From contig NZ_CP045246.1 of assembly GCF_035189165.1 (NCBI RefSeq), positions 1,178,001 through 1,242,000 on the forward strand: a stretch of 64,000 nucleotides of DNA. The letters are read 5' to 3'. Origin of the DNA: Arthrobacter sp. JZ12 (GTDB lineage Bacteria > Actinomycetota > Actinomycetes > Actinomycetales > Micrococcaceae). The stretch's first letter is position 1. Each line of letters begins with the position of its first letter. Position numbers and translations under genes: made by a program. Below the pieces are notes generated by a model. The model did not search any database. It worked only from the letters and a program-made list of their open reading frames with translations, and had not been told where the DNA came from. Below are positions 55,251 to 63,734 of the stretch, in pieces.

Positions 55251-55877
55251 ATGACCAGCAGCACGCCTGACAGCCCGCAAACGAACCCGCGCCGGGCGGC
55301 CGGGTCCGCCCAGGGCGAATCGTCGAGGGAGCGAACTTCTTCCGCTGACAGCGTCGCCGGGAGCGGGCAGACGTCCACCGGTACGCCGTCCACGACCGAC
55401 CGGGGCAAAGCTTCCGGCAAGGGAACGTCGAAGGGATCCGGGAAACCGGCCAAACCCGGTAGCGACTGGAGTGTCTTCCGGACCGTTGTGGTGCTGGTGG
55501 GTTTGGTGATAGCCGGTTTTGGCGGGTACTACCTCATCACGGGGTCGGCAGGGCTTCCCGACACCGGGGACGGTGCGGTGAACCCCACGCTTGAGAACCA
55601 GTTCCGGTTCTTTGCGGCCATGATGGTTGGCGTAGGGGCCGCATTCGTGACCATTGCGGTGAAATTCCAATGGGCGAACATGTTGTGGCTGGTGTGCCTG
55701 ATGGTCTTCATGGGCGGCATCGGCCGGGTGCTCTCCTGGGCGTTCTCGGGACAACCGCACTTCCTCCTTATCATCCTGATGGTCGTTGAACTTGCGTTTC
55801 CCGCGGCCCTGCTCGTGTGGCACCGCTACATTGCCAAGACGAGCGAGTTGCGCAGGCAGTACGGCGCCCCCTCCTAG
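55251..55877 (+). CDS. DUF4345 membrane protein with long disordered N-terminus
   Basis: 208 residues from ATG 55251 with GAGGG upstream. Residues 1-72 are Ser/Thr/Gly/Lys-rich and disordered (SRERTSSADSVAGSGQTSTG, KGTSKGSGKPAKPGSD). Four helices follow: TVVVLVGLVIAGFGGYYLIT, a DUF4345 motif NPTLENQFRFFAAMMVGVGAAFVTIAVKFQWANMLWLVCLMVFMGGIGRVLSWAFSG, then LLIILMVVELAFPAALLVWHRY. DUF4345 function unknown. Convergent with the surface protein gene; the two stops overlap (TCCTAG). Confidence 0.85.
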   Translation: MTSSTPDSPQTNPRRAAGSAQGESSRERTSSADSVAGSGQTSTGTPSTTDRGKASGKGTSKGSGKPAKPGSDWSVFRTVVVLVGLVIAGFGGYYLITGSAGLPDTGDGAVNPTLENQFRFFAAMMVGVGAAFVTIAVKFQWANMLWLVCLMVFMGGIGRVLSWAFSGQPHFLLIILMVVELAFPAALLVWHRYIAKTSELRRQYGAPS

Positions 55878-57784
55878 GACGGGCTCCTTCCGGAAGATCT
55901 GATCCGGCGCTGCAGGCAGGCCAACCCTGTGCCGAGCAGTAGGAGGCCCGCCCCCGCGGCAACCTCCGTCCGTACACCTGTCTGTGCGAGCTGTTCACGG
56001 CCCGCAGCCGGGCCCTGGTTCCCAACCTTTTGGGGTTCGCTGGGTTCGGCAGCAGGGGATGAGGCTGCGGGAGCGGGGGCGGAGTCAACACAGATGGTCT
56101 CGGACTGTTCACCGAACGGCGTGGTCAGCGGGTCGGTGTGGCTGTCGCCGGCAAAGCTGGCGACCACCGTATAGCACCCGGGTTCAGTGAACGGTGCGAA
56201 GTGTTTGCTGACGTGGTGGCCGTTGCTGGCAGGCACCATGGTTTCTGAATGAAGACGGGCACCGGGGGGAATAGCTGATTGCAGCACGGGCCGCTCGGGG
56301 AGCGGCCCGTACATCGACAGTCGGATCTGCCGCGCTGCCTCTTTTCCGTCGAACGTCTCCTCGGGTCCCAGCCCGTCCACTGTCACGGAGTCAGTGACGC
56401 TTTCGCCAACGAATGCCTCGTGGGCCGAGAGCCGGGTTGTGATGCTGGGGCGCCACGGCACGAAGGTGGTTTCCTCGGTGATGCCGAAACGGCTTTGCCA
56501 GGTCCGGACGTACTTCGCGGCTTCGGCCGGAAGGGCGCTCTCAGACGGAATGGTTTCCGTCCAGACGTACCAGCCGGGGGTAGGCACCTCTAGGGCGTCG
56601 GTGTTGTATGTGCCCGGTCCATTTACACGGGTGGTAACAGTACCCACCTGTGGCGTTCCGTGGGGAACAGCGTCCCGCAGGGTCGGCGGAGCGGCGAGCG
56701 GACCCCAGAGGGTTGAGACAACCTCAACCGAGACGGGTTCCTGCGAACCTGGAATGACCAGCCACGGGATCGGTTCCGAGCCGTCCGTGGGCTCTGCGCT
56801 GCTAACTGTGAGAACGTCGTGAACTTCTGAGCCGGCTTCGGTGCGTGCTGCTGAAGTGCGCGTCGCAACAACCGGCTGGAATGCGGGAAGGTCCGCTAGC
56901 GCCGCAGAAGCATCGCGCCGGTCCAGCACCGCCGCGACCAGGAGCCGCTGCGCGTCTGTGCGTGACGGTATGAGCCATTCCACTTCGGCTGCGGGAGTTC
57001 TGGGTATTGCTACTTCCAGGGTTCCTGCCCCCAGCCCCGTCCTCTCCAGGGTGAGCTGTTCCACAGCCTCACCGGTGGTCCAGGAGTCCGGGGAGTTTCC
57101 GGCGAGCCCGAATGGACCTGTGACTCGGGCCTCGGCGGTGAGGCCGTCCACGGGATTACCATCGGTGCCCCGCACGCTTACGCCGGCTGTGTACAGTCCA
57201 TCGCCGGTCTCGGCAAGGTCGATGTGAACCTCGTACGGCCCGGCGTTGGTGAGAGCGGCACTGGTCATCACCTGTGCCTGCTGGATGACGGCGGCCGGTA
57301 GTTTTTCTGCCTGCAGGATCCTGTCCATGCCGGAAGAACCCCAGGCCATCCCCGGGGAAGTCAGTGCCCAGACTGCCAACTGGACTGACGCTGCTGTTGC
57401 GTTGTCCGACGTGCCTCCCCAGCGATGCAGCAGATAGGAAAGTCCGGCATTCTCCCGCTCGGTGAGACGCGTGCCGTCGCTTCGTATGAAGCCGCCGTGG
57501 TGGCCGCCGTCGTACGCTCCCGCGTGGGCCGGCGACAGCCGCTCGAAGTCAGTACAGTAGGCGGTTTCGCCCTCGTTGTTCCGGTACTGCCCCACGAAGT
57601 GTTCGGCACCGTGCACTCCGGATGCAGGACGCCACTCCCGCCCGGTGGGGGCGGCGTAGCCCGGCAGCGGTTGGTGTGCCAGCAGCAGGACTGCCAGCAG
57701 CAGGATGCAGATCGCTGTGGGCAGGGGGGTGGTTCGGGGATTGCTCCTCGGGCGAAGCGGCCGGACAGCAGGTTTCAAAGGCAC
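55874..57784 (-). CDS. Cell-wall-anchored surface protein with thioester domain and LAQTG sorting signal
   Basis: 636 residues from GTG 57784 with GGAGG 5 bases upstream. Signal peptide: basic start to about 22, hydrophobic ICILLLAVLLLAHQPLPGYAAP. Thioester-type domain (about 60-170): Cys77 in ETAYCTDFERL and Gln135 in ASVQLAVWALTSPG, placed to form a Cys-Gln internal thioester as in TQXA/TED adhesins. The middle (about 190-570) is beta-rich and repetitive with a C-terminal VaFE/ig-like feel (LSAHEAFVGESVTDSVTVDG). The end is LAQTG (599-603) + hydrophobic helix + RRIRSSGR, an LAXTG sorting signal (class E sortase type). It could bind host or other surfaces covalently. No sortase gene is in the window. 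Confidence 0.85.
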   Translation of the reverse strand: MPLKPAVRPLRPRSNPRTTPLPTAICILLLAVLLLAHQPLPGYAAPTGREWRPASGVHGAEHFVGQYRNNEGETAYCTDFERLSPAHAGAYDGGHHGGFIRSDGTRLTERENAGLSYLLHRWGGTSDNATAASVQLAVWALTSPGMAWGSSGMDRILQAEKLPAAVIQQAQVMTSAALTNAGPYEVHIDLAETGDGLYTAGVSVRGTDGNPVDGLTAEARVTGPFGLAGNSPDSWTTGEAVEQLTLERTGLGAGTLEVAIPRTPAAEVEWLIPSRTDAQRLLVAAVLDRRDASAALADLPAFQPVVATRTSAARTEAGSEVHDVLTVSSAEPTDGSEPIPWLVIPGSQEPVSVEVVSTLWGPLAAPPTLRDAVPHGTPQVGTVTTRVNGPGTYNTDALEVPTPGWYVWTETIPSESALPAEAAKYVRTWQSRFGITEETTFVPWRPSITTRLSAHEAFVGESVTDSVTVDGLGPEETFDGKEAARQIRLSMYGPLPERPVLQSAIPPGARLHSETMVPASNGHHVSKHFAPFTEPGCYTVVASFAGDSHTDPLTTPFGEQSETICVDSAPAPAASSPAAEPSEPQKVGNQGPAAGREQLAQTGVRTEVAAGAGLLLLGTGLACLQRRIRSSGRSPS

Positions 57785-57810
57785 GTAGTCCTCCAGTGAG
57801 TGGATAGGGA

Positions 57811-57841
57811 GGCATCAGTCCCTGGGGAGGGGACTGATGCC
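57811..57841 (-). promoter_or_regulatory. 12-bp inverted repeat upstream of the surface-protein gene
   Basis: Perfect repeat GGCATCAGTCCC (57811-57822) with 57830-57841, 7-base spacer, 27 bases upstream of the GTG at 57784. It could be an operator or a 5'-leader RNA hairpin. No other features are seen in 57842-58047 besides the ribF leader. Confidence 0.55.
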
Positions 57842-58047
57842 GGAAACAACCTTGTCCTGCCTGTCGCGCGGTTGAGCGTCGAAAGAGCGTTATGTGCAGA
57901 AGACGCTCCAGGACAGCTGCCTGTGCAGGACCGATGAGGGCAGCACGGAGCTGCCGTCCCGGCCGGCGTCGTACCGTGGGGCAACCATCGGCCATAATGA
58001 ATAGTCGATTGAGGATCGGTGCCGCCACCAACCGCCAAGGGAGATGC

Positions 58048-59040
58048 GTGTTCTACTGGAGAGACCTGGCCGACGTGCCCGAGGGTTTCGGTCCCACGGT
58101 TGTCACGATCGGCAACTTCGACGGTGTGCACCGCGGCCATCAGAGCGTTTTGCAGCAGCTAGTTGCAGCGGCCTCGGAGCGGGGAGCGGCCGCCGTCGTT
58201 GTATCCTTCGAGCCGCATCCTTTGCAGGTACATCGACCGGAGGACGCGCCCGAGCTGATCATGGGGCTCCAGGACCGGGTGGAAACGCTTGCCGACACCG
58301 GTATCGATGGACTGCTGATGATGCACTACACGCTTGAACTCGCCTCCCAGACGCCGGAAGAGTTCGTACGCTCCGTCTTTGTCGATGGACTACGCGCGAA
58401 AGCAGTGGTCATCGGTCACGACGTGCGCTTTGGGCGCGGAAACTCTGGTGACCTCTCAACCATGGAATCGCTCGGTGAGCGGTTGGGCTTCGACGTGATT
58501 GCCATTGACGACTTCGGCTCCAGTTTGCGGACCAGCACGACGGCGCAGGGGGAGCGGCGCTGTTCTTCCACCTGGGTGCGTGAAGCGCTGGAAGCCGGAG
58601 ATGTAACCACAGCGGCGCGCATTCTCGGTCGCCCCCACCGCATGCGTGGCGAGGTAATCCATGGTGCGGCTCGCGGACGCGAGCTTGGCTTTCCTACTGC
58701 GAACCTGTCACCGGAGGCAACCGGATTCATCCCAGCGGACGGAGTTTACGCCGGATGGCTCATCGACAGCAGCCAGGTGCGTTGGCCGGCGGCCATCTCA
58801 GTAGGCTCCAACCCCACCTTCGAAGGCGTGAGCAGGCAGGTCGAAGCCCATGTCATCGACCGGCCCAAGGAGGAAGTGGACGTCTTCGACCTGTACGGGC
58901 AGACGGTTATCGTCGAGTTCGTCCGTCGGTTGCGGGGAATGGTTGCTTATCGTGGGCCGGAAGCGCTGGTCGAGCAGATGCGGCTCGACGTCGATGAGAC
59001 CCGCTCCGTGCTTTCGACAGAACAGCGCACCTACGGGTAG
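58048..59040 (+). CDS. ribF: Bifunctional riboflavin kinase/FAD synthetase
   Basis: 330 residues from GTG 58048, with AAGGGAG upstream. FAD synthetase part: TVVTIGNFDGVHRGHQSVL (nucleotidyl-transferase HIGH-like GVHRGH), VVSFEPHPLQVH, VIGHDVRFGRGNSGDL, CSSTWVREALEAGDVTTAARILGRPHRMRG. Riboflavin kinase part (about 190-330): GRELGFPTANL, IPADGVYAGWL, ISVGSNPTFEG, EAHVIDRPKEEVDVFDLYGQTVIVEFVRRLRG. It converts riboflavin to FMN and FAD. Located before rpsO, as usual. Confidence 0.97.
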   Translation: MFYWRDLADVPEGFGPTVVTIGNFDGVHRGHQSVLQQLVAAASERGAAAVVVSFEPHPLQVHRPEDAPELIMGLQDRVETLADTGIDGLLMMHYTLELASQTPEEFVRSVFVDGLRAKAVVIGHDVRFGRGNSGDLSTMESLGERLGFDVIAIDDFGSSLRTSTTAQGERRCSSTWVREALEAGDVTTAARILGRPHRMRGEVIHGAARGRELGFPTANLSPEATGFIPADGVYAGWLIDSSQVRWPAAISVGSNPTFEGVSRQVEAHVIDRPKEEVDVFDLYGQTVIVEFVRRLRGMVAYRGPEALVEQMRLDVDETRSVLSTEQRTYG

Positions 59041-59170
59041 AGTTGAGTGCGCCCTAGCTGCAGTCCGTGGTTGCTGGGGCCGCCGCCGGAGCTCTACTCA
59101 AACCGACATATCGGCCTTGAGGGGGAACCGGCATCTATTTTGTTCACGGTACAACTCATAGGAGTTATTT

Positions 59171-59440
59171 GTGGCACTAGACGCCGCTCAGAAGCAGGAA
59201 ATCATCAAGGAGTACGCAACCTCTGAGGGTGACACCGGTTCGCCCGAGGTGCAGATCGCGATGCTTTCCCGCCGCATCCTGGACCTGACCGAACACCTCA
59301 AGCAGCACAAGCACGACCACCACACCCGTCGTGGCCTGCTCCTGCTGGTCGGTCGCCGTCGTCGTCTGCTGGACTACCTGCACGACACCGACATCACGCG
59401 CTACCGTTCGCTCATTGAGCGCCTCGGCCTGCGTCGTTAG
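59171..59440 (+). CDS. rpsO: 30S ribosomal protein S15
   Basis: 89 residues from GTG 59171 with AGGAG upstream: [69 protein letters not shown]. Complete S15 with the [11 protein letters not shown] RNA-binding loop. It binds 16S rRNA helix 20-22 and starts platform assembly. Followed by a terminator. Confidence 0.98.
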   Translation: MALDAAQKQEIIKEYATSEGDTGSPEVQIAMLSRRILDLTEHLKQHKHDHHTRRGLLLLVGRRRRLLDYLHDTDITRYRSLIERLGLRR

Positions 59441-59450
59441 TTAGACTGAG

Positions 59451-59482
59451 AGGCGGCACCTTCCCAAGGGAAGGAGCCGCCT
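59451..59482 (+). terminator. Terminator after rpsO
   Basis: 15-base arms AGGCGGCACCTTCCC (59451-59465) and 59468-59482 with one A-A mismatch near the middle, then TCATTCTTT. Probable intrinsic terminator that separates rpsO from pnp. Confidence 0.85.
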
Positions 59483-59580
59483 TCATTCTTTGGCGGGCAA
59501 TATGGTGACCGTCAGAGGTACAAATTCATCAGGAGCCAGGCGGGCAGCTGCAGGCATTCGCGGTCCTCGGTAGTGGTCTC

Positions 59581-59607
59581 CGGGAAGCATCCTTTGATGC
59601 ATTCCCG
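59581..59607 (+). promoter_or_regulatory. Hairpin in the rpsO-pnp spacer / pnp leader
   Basis: CGGGAAGCATC (59581-59591) pairs with GATGCATTCCCG (59596-59607), with one bulged base. In other bacteria the pnp leader is folded, cut by RNase III and controls PNPase autoregulation; this hairpin may do the same, but that is inference. Confidence 0.45.
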
Positions 59608-59706
59608 TGGACCTCGATCGAAGACCGGGTGCCACAACCCGTCCTAACGGCGTTGACCAGCAAGACGCCGCCTGCCTCCATCACTGAAGAAACGGAGGTG
59701 ACTCTC

Positions 59707-61977
59707 TTGGAGGGTCCCGAAATCCAGTTCGCCGAAGCCGTCATTGACAACGGACGGTTCGGACGGCGCACGGTTCGCTTCGAAACCGGACGCCTTGCCC
59801 AGCAGGCCGCAGGCTCGGCCATGGTCTACATCGATGAGGACACCGCGCTCCTCTCCGCAACCACCGCCGGCAAGTCTCCCCGCGAGGGCTTTGACTTCTT
59901 CCCGCTGACGGTTGACGTCGAAGAGCGCATGTATGCTGCGGGTCGCATCCCCGGCTCGTTCTTCCGCCGTGAAGGCCGTCCGTCGACCGAGGCGATCCTC
60001 GCCTGCCGGCTTATGGACCGCCCGCTCCGCCCGGCGTTCGTCAAGGGCCTGCGCAATGAGGTCCAGATCGTCGTGACCGTTCTGGCCATCAACCCGGACG
60101 TACGCTACGACGTGGTTGCCATCAATGCCGCGTCCATGTCCACCCAGCTGTCCGGCCTGCCGTTCTCCGGCCCGATCGGCGGCGTGCGCGTTGCGCTCGT
60201 TTCCGACGGCAGCGGCGAGGACCAGTGGATCGCATTCCCCAAGCACTCCGAGCTTGAGAACTCCGTGTTCGACATGGTGGTTGCGGGCCGGGTGGTGGGT
60301 GACGACGTCGCCATCATGATGGTCGAGGCCGAGGCCACCGACAATTCCTGGTCCCTGATCAAGGACGACGGCGCCACCGCACCTACCGAAGAGGTTGTCG
60401 CCGAGGGCCTCGAGGCAGCAAAGCCGTTCATCCGCGCACTCTGCGAGGCGCAGTCCGACCTCGCTTCCCGTGCGGCGAAGCCCACCGTCGAATTCCCCGT
60501 CTTCAAGGACTACGAGGACGACGTCTTCTCCGCCGTGGAGAGCGCAGCCGGTGCCCGGCTTGCCGAGATCTTCACGATCGCCGACAAGCAGGAGCGCGAG
60601 GAAGCAGCAAACGCCTACCGTGCCGAGACCATCGAATCCCTCGCAGCCCAGTTCGAGGGCCGTGAGAAGGAAATCGCCGGTGCATTCAACTCGGTCACCA
60701 AGAAGGTTGTGCGCCAGCGCATCCTCCGCGACCAGGTGCGCATCGACGGCCGTGGCCTGAGCGACATCCGCAAGCTCACCGCTGAGGTCGAGGTCCTGCC
60801 TCGCGTACACGGATCGGCTATCTTCGAGCGCGGCGAGACCCAGATCATGGGTGTCACCACGCTGAACATGCTGAAGATGGAGCAGCAGATCGACTCGCTG
60901 TCGCCTGTTACCCGCAAGCGCTACATGCACAACTACAACTTCCCGCCGTATTCCACCGGAGAAACCGGCCGCGTCGGCTCCCCGAAGCGCCGCGAAATCG
61001 GTCACGGTGCCCTGGCGGAGCGTGCCCTCGTGCCCGTACTGCCCAGCCGCGAGGAATTCCCCTACGCCATCCGTCAGGTGTCCGAGGCCCTCGGATCCAA
61101 CGGCTCCACTTCCATGGGTTCGGTGTGTGCCTCGACGCTGTCGCTGCTGAACGCCGGTGTACCGCTCAAGGCGCCCGTTGCCGGCATCGCCATGGGACTG
61201 GTCTCCGATGAGGTCGACGGCCAGACCCGCTATGCCGCACTGACCGACATCCTTGGCGCCGAAGATGCTTTCGGTGACATGGACTTCAAGGTGGCCGGAA
61301 CCTCCGAGTTCGTGACCGCAATCCAGCTCGACACCAAGCTGGACGGCATTCCCGCCTCGGTCCTGGCTGCAGCCCTGAAGCAGGCCCGGGAAGCTCGACT
61401 GCACATCCTGGGCGTGCTTGAGGCCGCTATCGACACTCCGGATGAGCTCTCCGAGTTCGCGCCGCGCATCATCTCGGTCAAGATTCCCGTTGACAAGATC
61501 GGCGAGGTCATCGGTCCCAAGGGCAAGATGATCAACCAGATCCAGGAAGACACCGGCGCCGAGATCTCCATCGAGGACGACGGCACGGTGCTCATCGGCG
61601 CAACCGACGGCACTTCGGCCGAAGCAGCCCGGGCGGCTGTCAACGCCATCGCCAACCCGCAGGTCCCTGAGATCGGCGAGCGCTACCTGGGCACGGTCGT
61701 GAAGACCACCACCTTCGGTGCCTTCGTCTCGCTCACCCCCGGCAAGGACGGCCTGCTGCACATCTCGGAACTGCGCAAGCTTGCCGGCGGCAAGCGCGTG
61801 GACAACGTCGACGACGTCGTCTCCGTGGGCCAGAAGGTCCAGGTCGAGATCACCAAGATCGACGACCGCGGAAAGTTGTCCCTCGCACCCGTCGTGGCTG
61901 AGGAAGCCGCAGCGGACAATTCGGAGGACGGCGAACGCGCTCACACCGAAGAGCCCGCTGAAGGTGCCGACAACTAG
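59707..61977 (+). CDS. pnp: Polynucleotide phosphorylase
   Basis: 756 residues. TTG 59707 is chosen because ACGGAGG lies 8 bases upstream and actinobacterial PNPases begin MEGPEIQF; GTG 59698 in frame is an alternative. RNase PH domain 1 (about 12-150), helical domain, RNase PH domain 2 (about 345-560) with GTSL-like SDE motifs and [24 protein letters not shown] (about 590-655, [28 protein letters not shown]) and S1 (about 660-735, [28 protein letters not shown]). It degrades RNA 3' to 5' with phosphate. The acidic tail is variable. Confidence 0.98.
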   Translation: MEGPEIQFAEAVIDNGRFGRRTVRFETGRLAQQAAGSAMVYIDEDTALLSATTAGKSPREGFDFFPLTVDVEERMYAAGRIPGSFFRREGRPSTEAILACRLMDRPLRPAFVKGLRNEVQIVVTVLAINPDVRYDVVAINAASMSTQLSGLPFSGPIGGVRVALVSDGSGEDQWIAFPKHSELENSVFDMVVAGRVVGDDVAIMMVEAEATDNSWSLIKDDGATAPTEEVVAEGLEAAKPFIRALCEAQSDLASRAAKPTVEFPVFKDYEDDVFSAVESAAGARLAEIFTIADKQEREEAANAYRAETIESLAAQFEGREKEIAGAFNSVTKKVVRQRILRDQVRIDGRGLSDIRKLTAEVEVLPRVHGSAIFERGETQIMGVTTLNMLKMEQQIDSLSPVTRKRYMHNYNFPPYSTGETGRVGSPKRREIGHGALAERALVPVLPSREEFPYAIRQVSEALGSNGSTSMGSVCASTLSLLNAGVPLKAPVAGIAMGLVSDEVDGQTRYAALTDILGAEDAFGDMDFKVAGTSEFVTAIQLDTKLDGIPASVLAAALKQAREARLHILGVLEAAIDTPDELSEFAPRIISVKIPVDKIGEVIGPKGKMINQIQEDTGAEISIEDDGTVLIGATDGTSAEAARAAVNAIANPQVPEIGERYLGTVVKTTTFGAFVSLTPGKDGLLHISELRKLAGGKRVDNVDDVVSVGQKVQVEITKIDDRGKLSLAPVVAEEAAADNSEDGERAHTEEPAEGADN

Positions 61978-62011
61978 CGGACACGCGTTCAGCTGACACG
62001 CATTGAACCAA

Positions 62012-62055
62012 CCAGCGGCTCCGCGGCGAATTGATCTTCGCTGCGGAGCCGCTGG
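62012..62055 (+). terminator. Long hairpin after pnp
   Basis: 19-bp stem CCAGCGGCTCCGCGGCGAA (62012-62030) with 62037-62055, one G-U pair, loop TTGATC. It lies 34 bases after the pnp stop and 15 bases before the M16 peptidase ATG, so it may also shape the leader of that gene. Confidence 0.75.
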
Positions 62056-62070
62056 CGTTGAAAGGAATAC

Positions 62071-63438
62071 ATGACTGAAACAGGCCAGGGCACGCCCGTT
62101 GTACTGCCGCTGACGCCCGGGAGCTCGGAGAGCTCATCAATGCTGGTTGCCGGTACGCCCGGCGGAGCGATGGTGAGGCGCTCGGTTCTGCCCGGAGGCG
62201 TGCGGGTACTCACCGAAGCAATGCCCGGGCAGCGTTCGGCAAGCATCGGCTTCTGGGTCGGCGTGGGCTCACGCGACGAGGCTGAGGGGCAGCACGGATC
62301 TACGCACTTCCTCGAGCATCTGCTGTTCAAAGGCACCCAGCGCCGCAGTGCCCTGGACATTGCCGCGGCCTTCGACGAGGTAGGAGGGGAATCCAACGCG
62401 GCCACCGCGAAGGAGAACACCTGCTACTACGCCCGGGTGCTCGACTCCGACCTTCCCATGGCAATCGATGTGATCGTGGATATGGTCACCTCCGCGGTCA
62501 TCGACCCGGAGGAACTGGAGCAGGAACGCCACGTCATCCTCGAAGAGATTGCCATGGACAGCGACGACCCCTCGGATGTGGCGCACGAAAAGTTCGTCGA
62601 GACGGTGCTCGGCTCGCACCCCCTCGGACGCCCGATCGGCGGGACTCCCGACGCCATCCGCTCCATTTCACGAGACTCGGTGGTGGAACATTACCGCCGC
62701 TATTACCGGCCCGAGGAACTCGTCGTGACGGCGGCCGGTGGCCTGGACCACGACGTCGTCTGTTCACTGGTGGGGCAGGCCCTGGAAAAGGCCGGCTGGC
62801 ATCTGGCTGATGACGCCGTGCCGGTGCCTCGGCGCGCGACTGACGCCGCTGTGCTCGACGGAACCGGCGGGGTGCAGGTGATCCGCCGCGCTGTTGAACA
62901 GGCCAACGTTCTTGTGGGATGCCCGGCGATGACCGCGACCGACGACCGACGCTTCGTGATGAGTGTCCTGAACGCCGTGCTCGGGGGAGGCATGTCGTCC
63001 CGCCTCTTCCAGGAGATCCGGGAGAAGCGCGGACTGGCGTACTCCACCTACTCTTTCTCGGCGTCCTACGCAGATGCAGGCTACTTCGCCATGTACGCCG
63101 GCTGCAGCCCGGCCAAGACCGGCCAGGTAATCCGGCTGCTCAGTGCTGAACTGGAGCGGCTCGCCACGGACGGTGTCAGCGCTGACGAACTGCGCCGCGC
63201 CGTCGGGCAGCTGTCGGGAGGCATGGTCCTCTCACTCGAGGACAGCGGATCGCGGATGACCCGGCTTGGCCGGGCGGAACTGGTCAGCGGTGAGTTCCTC
63301 GGTCTGGATCTGACGCTCGAACGGGTTCACGCCGTCACCGCGGATCAGGTGCAGCAGCTCGCGCGGGAACTCGCTGATGCGCCACGAACCGTGACGGTTG
63401 TCGGCCCGTTCGACAGCGAAGCTGACCTCGGCCTGTAG
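62071..63438 (+). CDS. M16-family zinc peptidase (pitrilysin type)
   Basis: 455 residues, ATG with GAAAGGA upstream. Inverted zinc motif HFLEH (His79, Glu82, His83) in GSTHFLEHLLFKGTQRRSALDIAAAFDEVGGESNAATAKENTCYYARVL, with the third ligand Glu in EELEQERHVILEEI. The second half (about 255-430) is the inactive-type partner domain: GMSSRLFQEIREKRGLAYSTYSFSASYADAGYF. Similar to B. subtilis MlpA and mitochondrial processing peptidase-like proteins; it follows pnp in many Gram-positive bacteria. The substrate is unknown. Confidence 0.94.
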   Translation: MTETGQGTPVVLPLTPGSSESSSMLVAGTPGGAMVRRSVLPGGVRVLTEAMPGQRSASIGFWVGVGSRDEAEGQHGSTHFLEHLLFKGTQRRSALDIAAAFDEVGGESNAATAKENTCYYARVLDSDLPMAIDVIVDMVTSAVIDPEELEQERHVILEEIAMDSDDPSDVAHEKFVETVLGSHPLGRPIGGTPDAIRSISRDSVVEHYRRYYRPEELVVTAAGGLDHDVVCSLVGQALEKAGWHLADDAVPVPRRATDAAVLDGTGGVQVIRRAVEQANVLVGCPAMTATDDRRFVMSVLNAVLGGGMSSRLFQEIREKRGLAYSTYSFSASYADAGYFAMYAGCSPAKTGQVIRLLSAELERLATDGVSADELRRAVGQLSGGMVLSLEDSGSRMTRLGRAELVSGEFLGLDLTLERVHAVTADQVQQLARELADAPRTVTVVGPFDSEADLGL

Positions 63439-63447
63439 GCGGGGGGT

Positions 63448-63502
63448 GCCGCCTTTCGCCGGAACCTAGCCTCCTGCGAACTAGCCTCCGGCGAAGGGCG
63501 GC
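63448..63502. terminator. Inverted repeat between M16 peptidase and moaD (bidirectional)
   Basis: GCCGCCTTTCGCCGG (63448-63462) pairs with 63488-63502 with one G-U pair and a 25-base loop that includes the moaD stop. It can end the convergent M16 and moaD transcripts. Confidence 0.55.
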
Positions 63503-63732
63503 AGGACATCGACCACGTCATTGCGGCTGATCCGCTCCGAGCGGTCTCTCAGCGCAACTTCGTTGAGCAGGAAGCTGCTCCGGTCCAGTACCCGGGACAT
63601 GGAGGGCTCGCTGTCAGGGTAGCGCCCGCGGATTTCGTCGAGCACGACCGCCAGGGGCACGCCGTCCAGATCGAGGCGTTCTTCAGGGACGCCGGCTGCG
63701 GCCTGGGCCGCGCCGAAGTAGCGAATGAGCAC
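63481..63732 (-). CDS. moaD: MoaD/ThiS-family sulfur carrier, molybdopterin synthase small subunit
   Basis: 83 residues from GTG 63732. Ubiquitin-like beta-grasp: LIRYFGAAQAAAGVPEERLDLDG, VLDEIRGRYPDSEPSMSRVLDRSSFLLNEVALRDRSERISRNDVVDVLPPFAGG, ending in the required Gly-Gly that is adenylated and thiocarboxylated. It gives sulfur to precursor Z in molybdopterin synthesis. Starts 2 bases after the moaA stop, in the same direction. Confidence 0.93.
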   Translation of the reverse strand: MLIRYFGAAQAAAGVPEERLDLDGVPLAVVLDEIRGRYPDSEPSMSRVLDRSSFLLNEVALRDRSERISRNDVVDVLPPFAGG

Positions 63733-63734
63733 TG

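Noticed and set aside
59644-61944. 766-codon open frame on the minus strand opposite pnp
   Set aside because: Shadow of pnp: high-GC third positions keep the antisense frame open. No ribosome site, Asp/Gly/Leu-rich composition without domain motifs.
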